From positions 62,001 to 126,000 of the forward strand of contig NZ_QLSV01000001.1 in the NCBI RefSeq assembly GCF_003268815.1: a stretch of 64,000 bases of DNA, written 5' to 3'. Source of the stretch: Flavobacterium lacus (lineage in GTDB: Bacteria > Bacteroidota > Bacteroidia > Flavobacteriales > Flavobacteriaceae). The position numbers were made by a program, and so were the translations under genes. Within the stretch, counting starts at the first letter, position 1; each line of letters starts with the position of its first letter. The notes under the pieces are model-generated. The model saw only the letters and a program-made list of their open reading frames with translations, was not told where the DNA came from and did not search any database. Shown here in pieces: positions 46,011 through 54,030 of the stretch.

Positions 46011-47999
46011 GTGAAATTCCAAGTCATCTCAGATTACATACCCACCGGCGATCAACCGCAAGCCATTGACAAATTAGCCAACGGAATCCTGAATGGTGAA
46101 AAATATCAAACGTTATTGGGCGTTACCGGTTCCGGAAAGACATTTACTGTGGCCAATGTGATTGAAAAAGTAGAAAAACCAACCTTAGTTCTCGCTCACA
46201 ACAAAACACTTGCCGCTCAATTATACTCCGAATTCAAGCAATTTTTTCCGAATAATTCCGTGCAGTATTTTGTTTCGTACTACGATTATTATCAACCCGA
46301 AGCCTATATTCCGGTTACGGGAACCTATATAGAAAAAGATTTATCCATCAACGAAGAATTAGAAAAACTCCGTCTCAGCACTACTTCTGCCCTACTTTCA
46401 GGTCGCAGAGATGTGTTGGTCGTGGCTTCCGTTTCGTGTTTGTATGGTATTGGAAATCCGGTCGAATTTCAAAAAAACGTCATTTCCATTGATCGGGGCG
46501 AAATCATCTCCCGAACCAAATTATTACACCGTTTAGTGCAAAGTTTATATTCACGAACCGAAGCCGATTTTACCCCCGGAACCTTCCGCATCAAAGGCGA
46601 TACGGTTGAAATTTTCCCAAGTTATGCCGACGATCCGTTTCGCGTCCATTTCTTTGGCGATGAAATCGAAGAAATCGAAGCCTTTGACACGAAAACAACC
46701 AAAGTAATCGAACGTTACACCAAATTAAACATTTATCCCGCCAATATGTTCGTGACTTCACCCGATGTATTGCAAGCCGCCATTTGGGAAATCCAACAAG
46801 ATTTGGTCAAACAAGTGGATTATTTCAAAGAAATCGGTAAACATTTAGAAGCCAAACGCTTGGAAGAACGAACGAATTTTGATTTAGAAATGATACGTGA
46901 ATTGGGCTATTGTTCCGGTATTGAAAATTATTCACGTTATTTAGATGGTCGTTTGCCCGGCACACGTCCATTCTGTTTGTTAGATTATTTTCCGGATGAT
47001 TTTTTAATGGTGGTGGATGAAAGTCACGTGACCATTTCGCAAGTGCACGCCATGTACGGTGGCGACAGAAGCCGAAAAGAAAACCTCGTCGAATTCGGAT
47101 TCCGACTTCCCGCTGCAATGGACAACCGTCCGTTAAAGTTTGAAGAATTTGAAGCCTTGCAAAACCAAGTCATCTACGTTTCTGCCACACCGGCTGATTA
47201 CGAATTACAAAAAAGCGAAGGAATCTTTGTCGAACAAGTCATTCGTCCTACCGGATTATTAGACCCAATCATCGAAGTCCGTCCGAGTTTAAACCAAATC
47301 GACGATTTAATCGAAGAAATTCAACTTCGTTGCGAAGCCGACGAACGCGTTTTAGTCACCACGTTAACCAAACGAATGGCGGAAGAACTCACCAAATATT
47401 TGACCAAAGTTTCCATTCGCTGTCGTTATATTCACTCTGATGTGGATACCCTCGAACGAGTGGAAATCATGCAAGATTTGCGTAAAGGGTTGTTTGATGT
47501 TTTAATCGGTGTAAACTTACTCCGTGAAGGACTGGATTTACCCGAAGTTTCGCTTGTTGCCATTTTGGATGCTGATAAAGAAGGTTTCCTCCGCAGTCAT
47601 CGTTCGCTTACCCAAACCGTGGGTCGAGCCGCTCGAAACGTCAACGGAAAAGCCATTTTATATGCCGATAAAATCACCAACAGCATGCAAAAAACGATGG
47701 ACGAAACCACGTACCGTCGCGAAAAGCAAATTGCCTACAACACGTTGCACGGATTATCGCCCAAAGCCCTAAACAAAAGTCTCGGCAATGCGTTGAGCAA
47801 CAATTCCGTTTCAACGCAATACTACGAAGATAAACTCCTCAAAGCCGCCGAACCCGAAAGTTTGTACCTCACCAAACCCGAAATTGAAAAGAAAATCCGC
47901 GACCTCCGAAAAATGATGGAAAAAGCCGCCAAAGAACTCAACTTCATCGATGCTGCTAAATTGCGTGATGAAATAAAAAGTTTGCAGGAAAAAATTTAA
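46011..47999 (+). CDS. uvrB: Excinuclease ABC subunit B
   Basis: A 662-aa complete UvrB, the damage-verifying helicase of nucleotide excision repair. Walker A GVTGSGKT, the beta-hairpin region YYDYYQPEAYIP, DESHVT, helicase motifs VGRAARNVNGK, and the C-terminal UvrC-binding coiled coil (KAAKELNFIDAAKLRDEI) are present. The start is GTG, only 2 nt after the stop of the AT-rich HD/GHKL gene, so it has no promoter of its own in the usual place. Fragments of uvrB's own start and end lie outside the genes on both sides. Confidence 0.97.
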   Translation: MKFQVISDYIPTGDQPQAIDKLANGILNGEKYQTLLGVTGSGKTFTVANVIEKVEKPTLVLAHNKTLAAQLYSEFKQFFPNNSVQYFVSYYDYYQPEAYIPVTGTYIEKDLSINEELEKLRLSTTSALLSGRRDVLVVASVSCLYGIGNPVEFQKNVISIDRGEIISRTKLLHRLVQSLYSRTEADFTPGTFRIKGDTVEIFPSYADDPFRVHFFGDEIEEIEAFDTKTTKVIERYTKLNIYPANMFVTSPDVLQAAIWEIQQDLVKQVDYFKEIGKHLEAKRLEERTNFDLEMIRELGYCSGIENYSRYLDGRLPGTRPFCLLDYFPDDFLMVVDESHVTISQVHAMYGGDRSRKENLVEFGFRLPAAMDNRPLKFEEFEALQNQVIYVSATPADYELQKSEGIFVEQVIRPTGLLDPIIEVRPSLNQIDDLIEEIQLRCEADERVLVTTLTKRMAEELTKYLTKVSIRCRYIHSDVDTLERVEIMQDLRKGLFDVLIGVNLLREGLDLPEVSLVAILDADKEGFLRSHRSLTQTVGRAARNVNGKAILYADKITNSMQKTMDETTYRREKQIAYNTLHGLSPKALNKSLGNALSNNSVSTQYYEDKLLKAAEPESLYLTKPEIEKKIRDLRKMMEKAAKELNFIDAAKLRDEIKSLQEKI

Positions 48000-48015
48000 T
48001 ATTAAAACATTTACA

Positions 48016-48840
48016 ATGAGAAAAACTTTATTCTTGTTAGTACTATTTACATCTACTGTAAAATCTCAAAATTTAGAGGAAAACAGTAAATTTAAAAATA
48101 CAATTTCCTTAGAATTTTATCAGCCCTTTCAAAATAATATACGTGAATTCTATAATGATGATTGGATCTTAGGTTATGAACCCTCCGAAAAGAGTAATTA
48201 TTCAAGAAACGCATTTTCAAATGCTTTTGGGATTAGCTATGAAAGAGTTCTAAAAAATTTTATTCTTAGAACACGTTTTGGGGTTTCTGTCAGGAAAATT
48301 GAAGAAAGTAATGGATATGAATATATTAGTGAAGAACAAAACTTTACTTCTATCTTATCAAAAGAATATAGTTATAAACAAATTCATATTAATAGTTTAA
48401 TTGGGGTAATAAAGAGAGTTAATCTTGTAAATAATTTTGATTTTGATTTCGGAATTGATTTTGCATTTGTACATTATCAAAAAGCTGAAGGTAAATTACA
48501 ATACAATATAAATGAAAAAACAATTTCAGATAATCGTTTATTAAAAGATCAAATTATAAATGTTAATGATAGAATTGGTTCAATACAAAGCATTGGATTT
48601 GGCCCAATTTTAAAACCGCTGTATAATTTCTCAGATAGGTTAGTTGTATCGGCGGAGTTTCAAGTATATTTTATGAATACTTTCACAAAAGACCAGACAT
48701 TTAGATTAGAAACTTCTGACACAATCTTTGAAGATGGCAGTTCTGAAAACATTGAAATAAGCCAAGAAATTAATTATAATGTTAATCAATGGAACTGGAC
48801 AAAAATTTCACCATTAATTAGAATTGGTTATTTATTTTAA
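48016..48840 (+). CDS. Hypothetical outer-membrane beta-barrel protein, accessory
   Basis: A 274-aa protein with a signal peptide (1-17, ending TVKS). The mature part has alternating aromatic and charged strands and ends RIGYLF, a typical barrel C terminus. No family recognised. It is AT-rich relative to uvrB, begins 16 nt after the uvrB stop and is followed 14 nt later by a fragment of a uvrB 3' end, so it was probably brought in together with the exchange at this locus. Confidence 0.65.
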   Translation: MRKTLFLLVLFTSTVKSQNLEENSKFKNTISLEFYQPFQNNIREFYNDDWILGYEPSEKSNYSRNAFSNAFGISYERVLKNFILRTRFGVSVRKIEESNGYEYISEEQNFTSILSKEYSYKQIHINSLIGVIKRVNLVNNFDFDFGIDFAFVHYQKAEGKLQYNINEKTISDNRLLKDQIINVNDRIGSIQSIGFGPILKPLYNFSDRLVVSAEFQVYFMNTFTKDQTFRLETSDTIFEDGSSENIEISQEINYNVNQWNWTKISPLIRIGYLF

Positions 48841-48854
48841 ATTTTACTTTGTCA

Positions 48855-48934
48855 AAAAAGCCACCAAAGAACTGAACTTTATCGATGCCGCCAAATTGCG
48901 TGATGAAATCAAAAGTTGGCAGGAGAAGATGTGA
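48855..48934 (+). pseudogene. 3'-end fragment of uvrB
   Basis: 80 nt including a stop codon align without gaps to 47920-47999, the end of the intact uvrB, with 11 mismatches (about 86% identity). The encoded peptide is KELNFIDAAKLRDEIKSWQEKM. It is the displaced tail of a diverged uvrB allele and has no start. Confidence 0.88.
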
Positions 48935-48942
48935 TTTTTTTT

Positions 48943-49162
48943 GAAGCTATTCCCGATTTTCGCTACAAGCTTTTGCTCAAAAACCTTTTTTTCTAAGGTT
49001 CATCAGGAGCTCCCAAGGTCGCTCTGCCAAACCAAGAAAAAATAGGTTTTCTTCCCAAAAGGCTTTCCGCTGTAATCGGGGCTAGGAGATTGTGCTTCAA
49101 AACAAAAATTAGTGAATAAAGCCGTTTTGATGATTTGTACGATTTATTTATTAAATTTGAGA
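48943..49162 (+). repeat. Dispersed intergenic repeat, copy 2
   Basis: 220 bp, same orientation and length as copy 1 at 9240-9459, starting GAAGCTATTCCCGA. It begins 8 nt after the uvrB 3' fragment. Together with that fragment it fills most of the 488-bp gap between 48841 and 49328; the remainder is AT-rich without recognisable features. Confidence 0.8.
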
Positions 49163-49328
49163 GGCTATCAAACTGATACATTCAAAATATGATGCTAAAT
49201 TTTATTTTGTAAATAAAATTAGAAAAAAAATTGAGTTCTTTCCAATGATTAAAACAACTATGTAAACTCAATCTAAAATTGGTAATTAATTCTAAAAGCT
49301 AAAGATTTTAATTCAAAAAAAAACAAAA

Positions 49329-50054
49329 ATGAAAATTCAAAGCACAAAAGGAACATCTACTAAAGCTACAACAATTCTCTCGTGGGGTCCAGATGACGAA
49401 AATCTTATTTTAAAAATTAACCTCAGAGAAAATAAAAATGATGATAATGAATATTATTTGAGGCAAAATTATTTTTCTAAAAGTGCCTACATAGATTATT
49501 ATTGTTACAGACTTTTATATTTAACAGATAATTCATTTTTTCTAGTAAGTAAGCTTGTCAAAACAGCTGCTGATTGTTTAGAAAAATTATTAAAATTGTT
49601 TTTACTTACATACAATCCAGCATTAGATATCAAAAAGTTATCTCATAATCTTGACAAGATAGTTTCGGAATGTAAAAAAATAGATGATTACTTTGACAAA
49701 CCAGAACTAAATACATTTTGTGATGAGTATTCACAAAAATTAGGTGGTTTTAATGGTCATCAAATATTTGGGTATTCGGACAATACTGTTATCGAAAGTT
49801 GGGAAACAGATTGCTCAAATATATTAAATTTGCTTGATGAAGTATTTCTTGAAACATTATTAAGAATGAAAAATAATTACGGATTTTTTGCTTTTGATTT
49901 ATTTGAAATTTATCTTGAACGTGAATCTACAAAATCAAGATATAATCTAAAATTTACAGAAGTAAAGAGTGTGCTTTTTACCAGGAATAATTTCATTCAT
50001 AGTTTTTATTTAAAAAATGAAAAAAATATCATTGAAAATACTATTCCAATTTAA
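49329..50054 (+). CDS. HEPN-like helical protein, accessory
   Basis: A 241-aa soluble, mainly helical protein. A helix containing KTAADCLEKLLKLFLLTYNPALDIKKLSHNLDKIV recalls the HDL-type helix of HEPN domains. Near the C terminus TRNNFIHSF gives Arg219-Asn220 and His224, an R-x4-H motif. AT-rich codon use and its place beside the altered uvrB locus suggest acquired DNA. It could be a HEPN ribonuclease or a binding-only HEPN protein. No nucleotidyltransferase partner is adjacent. Family not certain. Confidence 0.5.
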   Translation: MKIQSTKGTSTKATTILSWGPDDENLILKINLRENKNDDNEYYLRQNYFSKSAYIDYYCYRLLYLTDNSFFLVSKLVKTAADCLEKLLKLFLLTYNPALDIKKLSHNLDKIVSECKKIDDYFDKPELNTFCDEYSQKLGGFNGHQIFGYSDNTVIESWETDCSNILNLLDEVFLETLLRMKNNYGFFAFDLFEIYLERESTKSRYNLKFTEVKSVLFTRNNFIHSFYLKNEKNIIENTIPI

Positions 50055-50205
50055 ATATCAACACCCAAGCTCTCTTAAATCTTCTTTGATAGCACGCTGC
50101 TCTGCGAATGTCTCTGACTTCGCAGCAAAAAACATCCGTTACTACAAGAATCTCTTAACTTTTCAAAAAACTTATATTACTTATATGTTTTAAAATAAAC
50201 AAACT

Positions 50206-50673
50206 ATGAAAACCCCTCACCAACTCGCCTCCTGTTTTCGAGAAGTCATTTTAAACGGCACTTGGGTAGCCAACACCAACGTTAAAGCACAACTTTCTGG
50301 CACCGATTGGAAAACGGTTACCACACCAATAAACGACCTCAACACCATTGCCGTGTTAGCACAACATATTCATTATTACATCAACGGAATTAATCAAGTA
50401 TTCAAAGGTGGACCATTAGCCATTAAAGACAAATACAGTTTCGATTTTCCGCCAATCACCTCACAAGAACAATGGGAAACTTTTTTACAACGGTTTTGGA
50501 ATGATGCAGAAACGTTCGCTAAACAGGTAGAACAACTCACGGATAAACAACTGGATTCCAATTTTACGAATCCGAATTATGGCAGTTATCACAGAAATAT
50601 CGATGGCATGATTGAACACAGTTATTATCATTTAGGACAAATTGTGTTAATCAAAAAGCTCATTTCTGCATAA
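50206..50673 (+). CDS. DinB-like / DUF1572-type protein
   Basis: A 155-aa four-helix-bundle protein. The metal-ligand histidines fit the DinB/YfiT pattern: HIHYYINGINQVF near residue 53 and EHSYYHLGQIVLIKKL near the C terminus. These proteins often act as thiol-dependent transferases, but the substrate is unknown. It stands alone. Confidence 0.8.
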   Translation: MKTPHQLASCFREVILNGTWVANTNVKAQLSGTDWKTVTTPINDLNTIAVLAQHIHYYINGINQVFKGGPLAIKDKYSFDFPPITSQEQWETFLQRFWNDAETFAKQVEQLTDKQLDSNFTNPNYGSYHRNIDGMIEHSYYHLGQIVLIKKLISA

Positions 50674-50761
50674 AAAATAAATCTACTTCAAAATCTACAA
50701 AAAAGTTAGGAAAAATAAAGCGTTGTAGGTGAGCAATTAAGCAAAAAGATACTGTGATTTT

Positions 50762-50781
50762 TGTAACACAAAATTGTTACA
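50762..50781 (+). promoter_or_regulatory. TGTAACA-N6-TGTTACA inverted repeat upstream of the hybrid regulator
   Basis: A perfect 7-bp inverted repeat 67 nt before ATG 50849. The same words occur at 53770-53807 ahead of the downstream operon, suggesting one regulator binds both. Confidence 0.5.
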
Positions 50782-50848
50782 TATTTACTAAACGGAATGA
50801 TTTATATTAAGTAGAATTGTATAAATTTACTTTATAATTCATCATTTT

Positions 50849-53737
50849 ATGAAAAAAGTCTATCTACTTCTGTTTTTTATTTGCAATTTTTCTTACAGTC
50901 AATATGAGAAAGAAATTGATTCGTTGACTAAAATTATTTCTTCAAAAAAAGAAAACAAAGAAAAATCAAAAGCATATGATGTCTTAATTCAACTCTATTT
51001 AGACATTGACTTAAAAATTGCAAAAAAACACATTCAAAGTTTATACGATTTAAACAAAAACGGCAATTGTATAGAATGTGAAATTATAGCTGATTTAAAC
51101 AATGGTTATTATCATGATATGTTAGCCGAAAATGAAAAATCGATTTATTATTTTGAAAAGTGTGCTAAAAATTGTTTAAAAATAAACGACTATGAAAATT
51201 ATGAATTAGCTCAAATGCAAATTGCACAGGACTATTTAGCACTTCACAATCATGAAAAAGCGGAGTTAGTTTTAAATAATGTTATAAATTTCAGTAAAAA
51301 ACACAACTTAAAAGATAACCTTTATTTTCTATATTATTTAAAAGGAACTTTAAATGCTGATAGATCATACTACAAGTTAGGGCTAGAAAATTATATTCTC
51401 GCAGAAAAAACGTTATTGAAAACAAAACCGGAAGATTTAAAAACACAAATCGACATTATCAATATGATTGGTGTAATTTATTCTAACATTGAAAATCATA
51501 ATAAAGCAAGAGAATACAACAACAAAGCTATCAAAATAGCCGAAAAGCTAAATGATATGTCAATAAAAATGAATGTTATTCGAAATCGTGGTTTTATTGA
51601 ATCGACAGCAAAAAATTATACTGCTGCATTACCATACTTATTGGAAGCATACGAATATCATAGTGAAACAAATAATATCAACCTAAAAGGAATGGGAGCA
51701 TATTTTTTAGGAAGATGTTATTATGAATTAAAAAACTACACCAAATCGCTTGAATATTCTAATGAAGCAATAAAAATCTATGAAAAGTCGCAAAATAACA
51801 TCGATTATGCAAGAGCGTTAAACAATAGAGCGAGAATAGATTTAAAATTTAATAAGCTTGATGAAGCTAAAGAAGATATTGAATTGTCTAAATCTTTAAT
51901 GAAAAACAAAGAATCTAGGAATTATATAGAAATTTTAACTACTGAAATTGACTATTTAGTGAAATCTAATAATTTGAAAGAGGCAATTACAGCTATAAGT
52001 AGCAGAGATTCAATAAATACTATTTTGAAAAATAAAACAGACTTAACTAATCTCAATGAATTACAAACCATTTACGAAACAGAAAAAAAAGAACAACAAA
52101 TTCAACTTCTATCCACTCAAAATGAATTAGCAGAAAAACAAAAATACATTTACATCGGATTATTAGGTTTATTAGCAATTTTAGGAGCAAGTTTATTCTA
52201 TGGTTATCGCATTAAAATTAAAATAGCTCAAAAACTAAATGAGTTAAACGAATTAAAATCTCGCTTTTTTACTAATATTTCGCACGAATTTAGAACACCG
52301 TTGACATTGATTAAAAGTCCTGTCCAAAGTTTGCAAGCCGAGATTTCAGATGAAAACCAAAAAAACAAACTCCATTTAATTGACAAAAATTCCAATCGAA
52401 TGTTGGATTTAGTCGATCAACTTTTGGAACTTTCAAAGCTCGATAGTGGTAAACTGAAACTTATTTTAAAAGAAGGAAATATTGGTTTGTTTTTAAATTC
52501 AATCATTGAATCTTTTACCTTTCAAGCCAAGGAAAATAAACTTTCATTTAGTTCTACCATTGAAAAAAACACAGAAAATCATCATTTTGATAAAGATGTG
52601 GTTGAAAAAATAGTAACCAATTTACTTTCCAACGCTATTAAATATACATCTGAAAATGAAAAAATTAGCTTTCAATCTAAAATAGAAAACAATCAATTGC
52701 AATTGGTTGTTTCTAATTCAGGTTCTGAAGTTAAAAAAGAAGAACTACCCAAACTATTTGAACGTTTTTATCAGAAAAAAGAAAACCATCAAGGTGTCGG
52801 AATTGGTTTGGCGTTAGTGAAAGAATTAGTTGAATTGTATAACGGAAAAATTGAAACAACCGTTGAAAATGGACTTTTAAGTTTTACAGTACTGTTACCA
52901 TTAGAGAAATCTAATTCAAATGCTATCGTTGTATCAAAAGAAACTACACATTCACTAAGTGATCAAAACACCACCGAATCAGAACTACCTATTCTTTTGC
53001 TTGTAGATGACAATCAAGATGTAAGAACAGTTTTGAAAGACATTTTCAAAGAAAACTATCAAATTATAGAAGCGGCAGATGGCGAACAAGCTTTGAAAAT
53101 CGCCAAGAAAGAAATTCCGGATTGCATTATTTCCGATGTCATGATGCCCAAAATGGACGGATTTGAATTTACTAAACAAATTAAAACCAACGAATTAACT
53201 TCTTTCATTCCGGTTATTCTGTTAACTGCCAAAACATCAGACGAAGCTCATTTAGAAGGATTAAAAAGTACCGCCGATGCTTTTTTAACCAAACCATTTA
53301 ACAACGAAATCGTAAAAGCAACTGTCTTACAATTAATCGAAGAACGCAAAAAACTGCACACACGTTACAGTCAGGAATTGGTTTTACGCCCGGTGGATAT
53401 TGTTATCAATTCCGTAGAAGAAAAATTTATTGAAAAATTGCAACTCATTTTAATCAAAGAACTAGCTAACTCTGAATTTAGTTCAGACGACTTTGCTGCT
53501 TCCATTGGTATGAGTAGAATGCAGTTACATCGTAAATTAAAATCACTTTTAGGTGTTTCAACTTCCGAGTTTTTACGAAACGAACGATTAAAAGCAAGCA
53601 CACAATTACTTAAAAAGGGCAAAGCAAACATATCCGAAGTTGCTTATTCTGTTGGTTTTAATGATGTGTCCTATTTTTCAAAATGCTTCAAAGAAATGTA
53701 TCATTGCACTCCAACTGAATACATGGAAAGAAACTAA
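50849..53737 (+). CDS. Hybrid two-component system protein (TPR sensor, kinase, receiver, AraC)
   Basis: A 962-aa one-protein signalling system. It has a signal peptide (1-17), a periplasmic TPR-like helical sensor (about 30-400) and a transmembrane segment (about 432-452). The HisKA domain has phospho-acceptor His479 in SHEFRTPLTL. An HATPase with GVGIGLALVKELV follows, then a receiver with Asp763 in IISDVMMPKMDG and Lys in FLTKPF. The C-terminal AraC helix-turn-helix (about 850-962) has FAASIGMSRMQLHRKLKSL and GFNDVSYFSKCFKEMY. The TPR sensor differs from the sugar-binding propellers of typical polysaccharide-locus HTCS. Likely controls the operon at 53870-57106. Confidence 0.93.
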   Translation: MKKVYLLLFFICNFSYSQYEKEIDSLTKIISSKKENKEKSKAYDVLIQLYLDIDLKIAKKHIQSLYDLNKNGNCIECEIIADLNNGYYHDMLAENEKSIYYFEKCAKNCLKINDYENYELAQMQIAQDYLALHNHEKAELVLNNVINFSKKHNLKDNLYFLYYLKGTLNADRSYYKLGLENYILAEKTLLKTKPEDLKTQIDIINMIGVIYSNIENHNKAREYNNKAIKIAEKLNDMSIKMNVIRNRGFIESTAKNYTAALPYLLEAYEYHSETNNINLKGMGAYFLGRCYYELKNYTKSLEYSNEAIKIYEKSQNNIDYARALNNRARIDLKFNKLDEAKEDIELSKSLMKNKESRNYIEILTTEIDYLVKSNNLKEAITAISSRDSINTILKNKTDLTNLNELQTIYETEKKEQQIQLLSTQNELAEKQKYIYIGLLGLLAILGASLFYGYRIKIKIAQKLNELNELKSRFFTNISHEFRTPLTLIKSPVQSLQAEISDENQKNKLHLIDKNSNRMLDLVDQLLELSKLDSGKLKLILKEGNIGLFLNSIIESFTFQAKENKLSFSSTIEKNTENHHFDKDVVEKIVTNLLSNAIKYTSENEKISFQSKIENNQLQLVVSNSGSEVKKEELPKLFERFYQKKENHQGVGIGLALVKELVELYNGKIETTVENGLLSFTVLLPLEKSNSNAIVVSKETTHSLSDQNTTESELPILLLVDDNQDVRTVLKDIFKENYQIIEAADGEQALKIAKKEIPDCIISDVMMPKMDGFEFTKQIKTNELTSFIPVILLTAKTSDEAHLEGLKSTADAFLTKPFNNEIVKATVLQLIEERKKLHTRYSQELVLRPVDIVINSVEEKFIEKLQLILIKELANSEFSSDDFAASIGMSRMQLHRKLKSLLGVSTSEFLRNERLKASTQLLKKGKANISEVAYSVGFNDVSYFSKCFKEMYHCTPTEYMERN

Positions 53738-53769
53738 ATTACGCTGCTTAGACCCAAATTTTATTGAGA

Positions 53770-53815
53770 TGTAACACCTTGTTACAATAATCATAATCCC
53801 TGTTACAATAGTCAC
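53770..53815 (+). promoter_or_regulatory. TGTTACAAT direct repeats, likely operator of the adhesin operon
   Basis: TGTAACA (53770), TGTTACAATAATCA (53780) and TGTTACAATAGTCA (53801). The last two are direct repeats with a 21-bp period, two helical turns, as AraC-type proteins prefer. About 55-90 nt before the first gene. Confidence 0.55.
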
Positions 53816-53869
53816 AGGGATTTTTTTGTGCTTCCTATACTTTTACATCAACACAAAAACGATTACTCA

Positions 53870-54028
53870 ATGTCAAAAAAAGAAACGGCTAAATATGAAG
53901 CTAAAATTGATCAGTTTTTTGATAAGAAGATAATTATTAATGTGAACCATTTAGACAATGGGAATTATGAATTGAACATCATCAATAAAAATAAACTCAT
54001 CGTAAAAACAACATTCAAAAAGAAATAA
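53870..54028 (+). CDS. Small hypothetical protein at head of the adhesin operon
   Basis: A 52-aa basic protein (start MSKKETAKYEAKIDQFFDKK), no signal peptide, no family recognised. Its stop is 2 nt before the next ATG, so translation of the large surface protein is probably coupled to it. An upstream start at 53828 is possible but would lie close to the operator. Confidence 0.5.
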   Translation: MSKKETAKYEAKIDQFFDKKIIINVNHLDNGNYELNIINKNKLIVKTTFKKK

Positions 54029-54030
54029 CC

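Noticed and set aside
48993..49181. Minus-strand open frame of 62 codons
   Set aside because: It is a translation of dispersed repeat copy 2 and matches the false SucC extension; not a gene.
50106..50133. CTGCGAA/TTCGCAG hairpin in the gap after the second HEPN-like gene
   Set aside because: A 7-bp stem with a 10-nt loop and no T-run; too weak to call a terminator or regulatory site.
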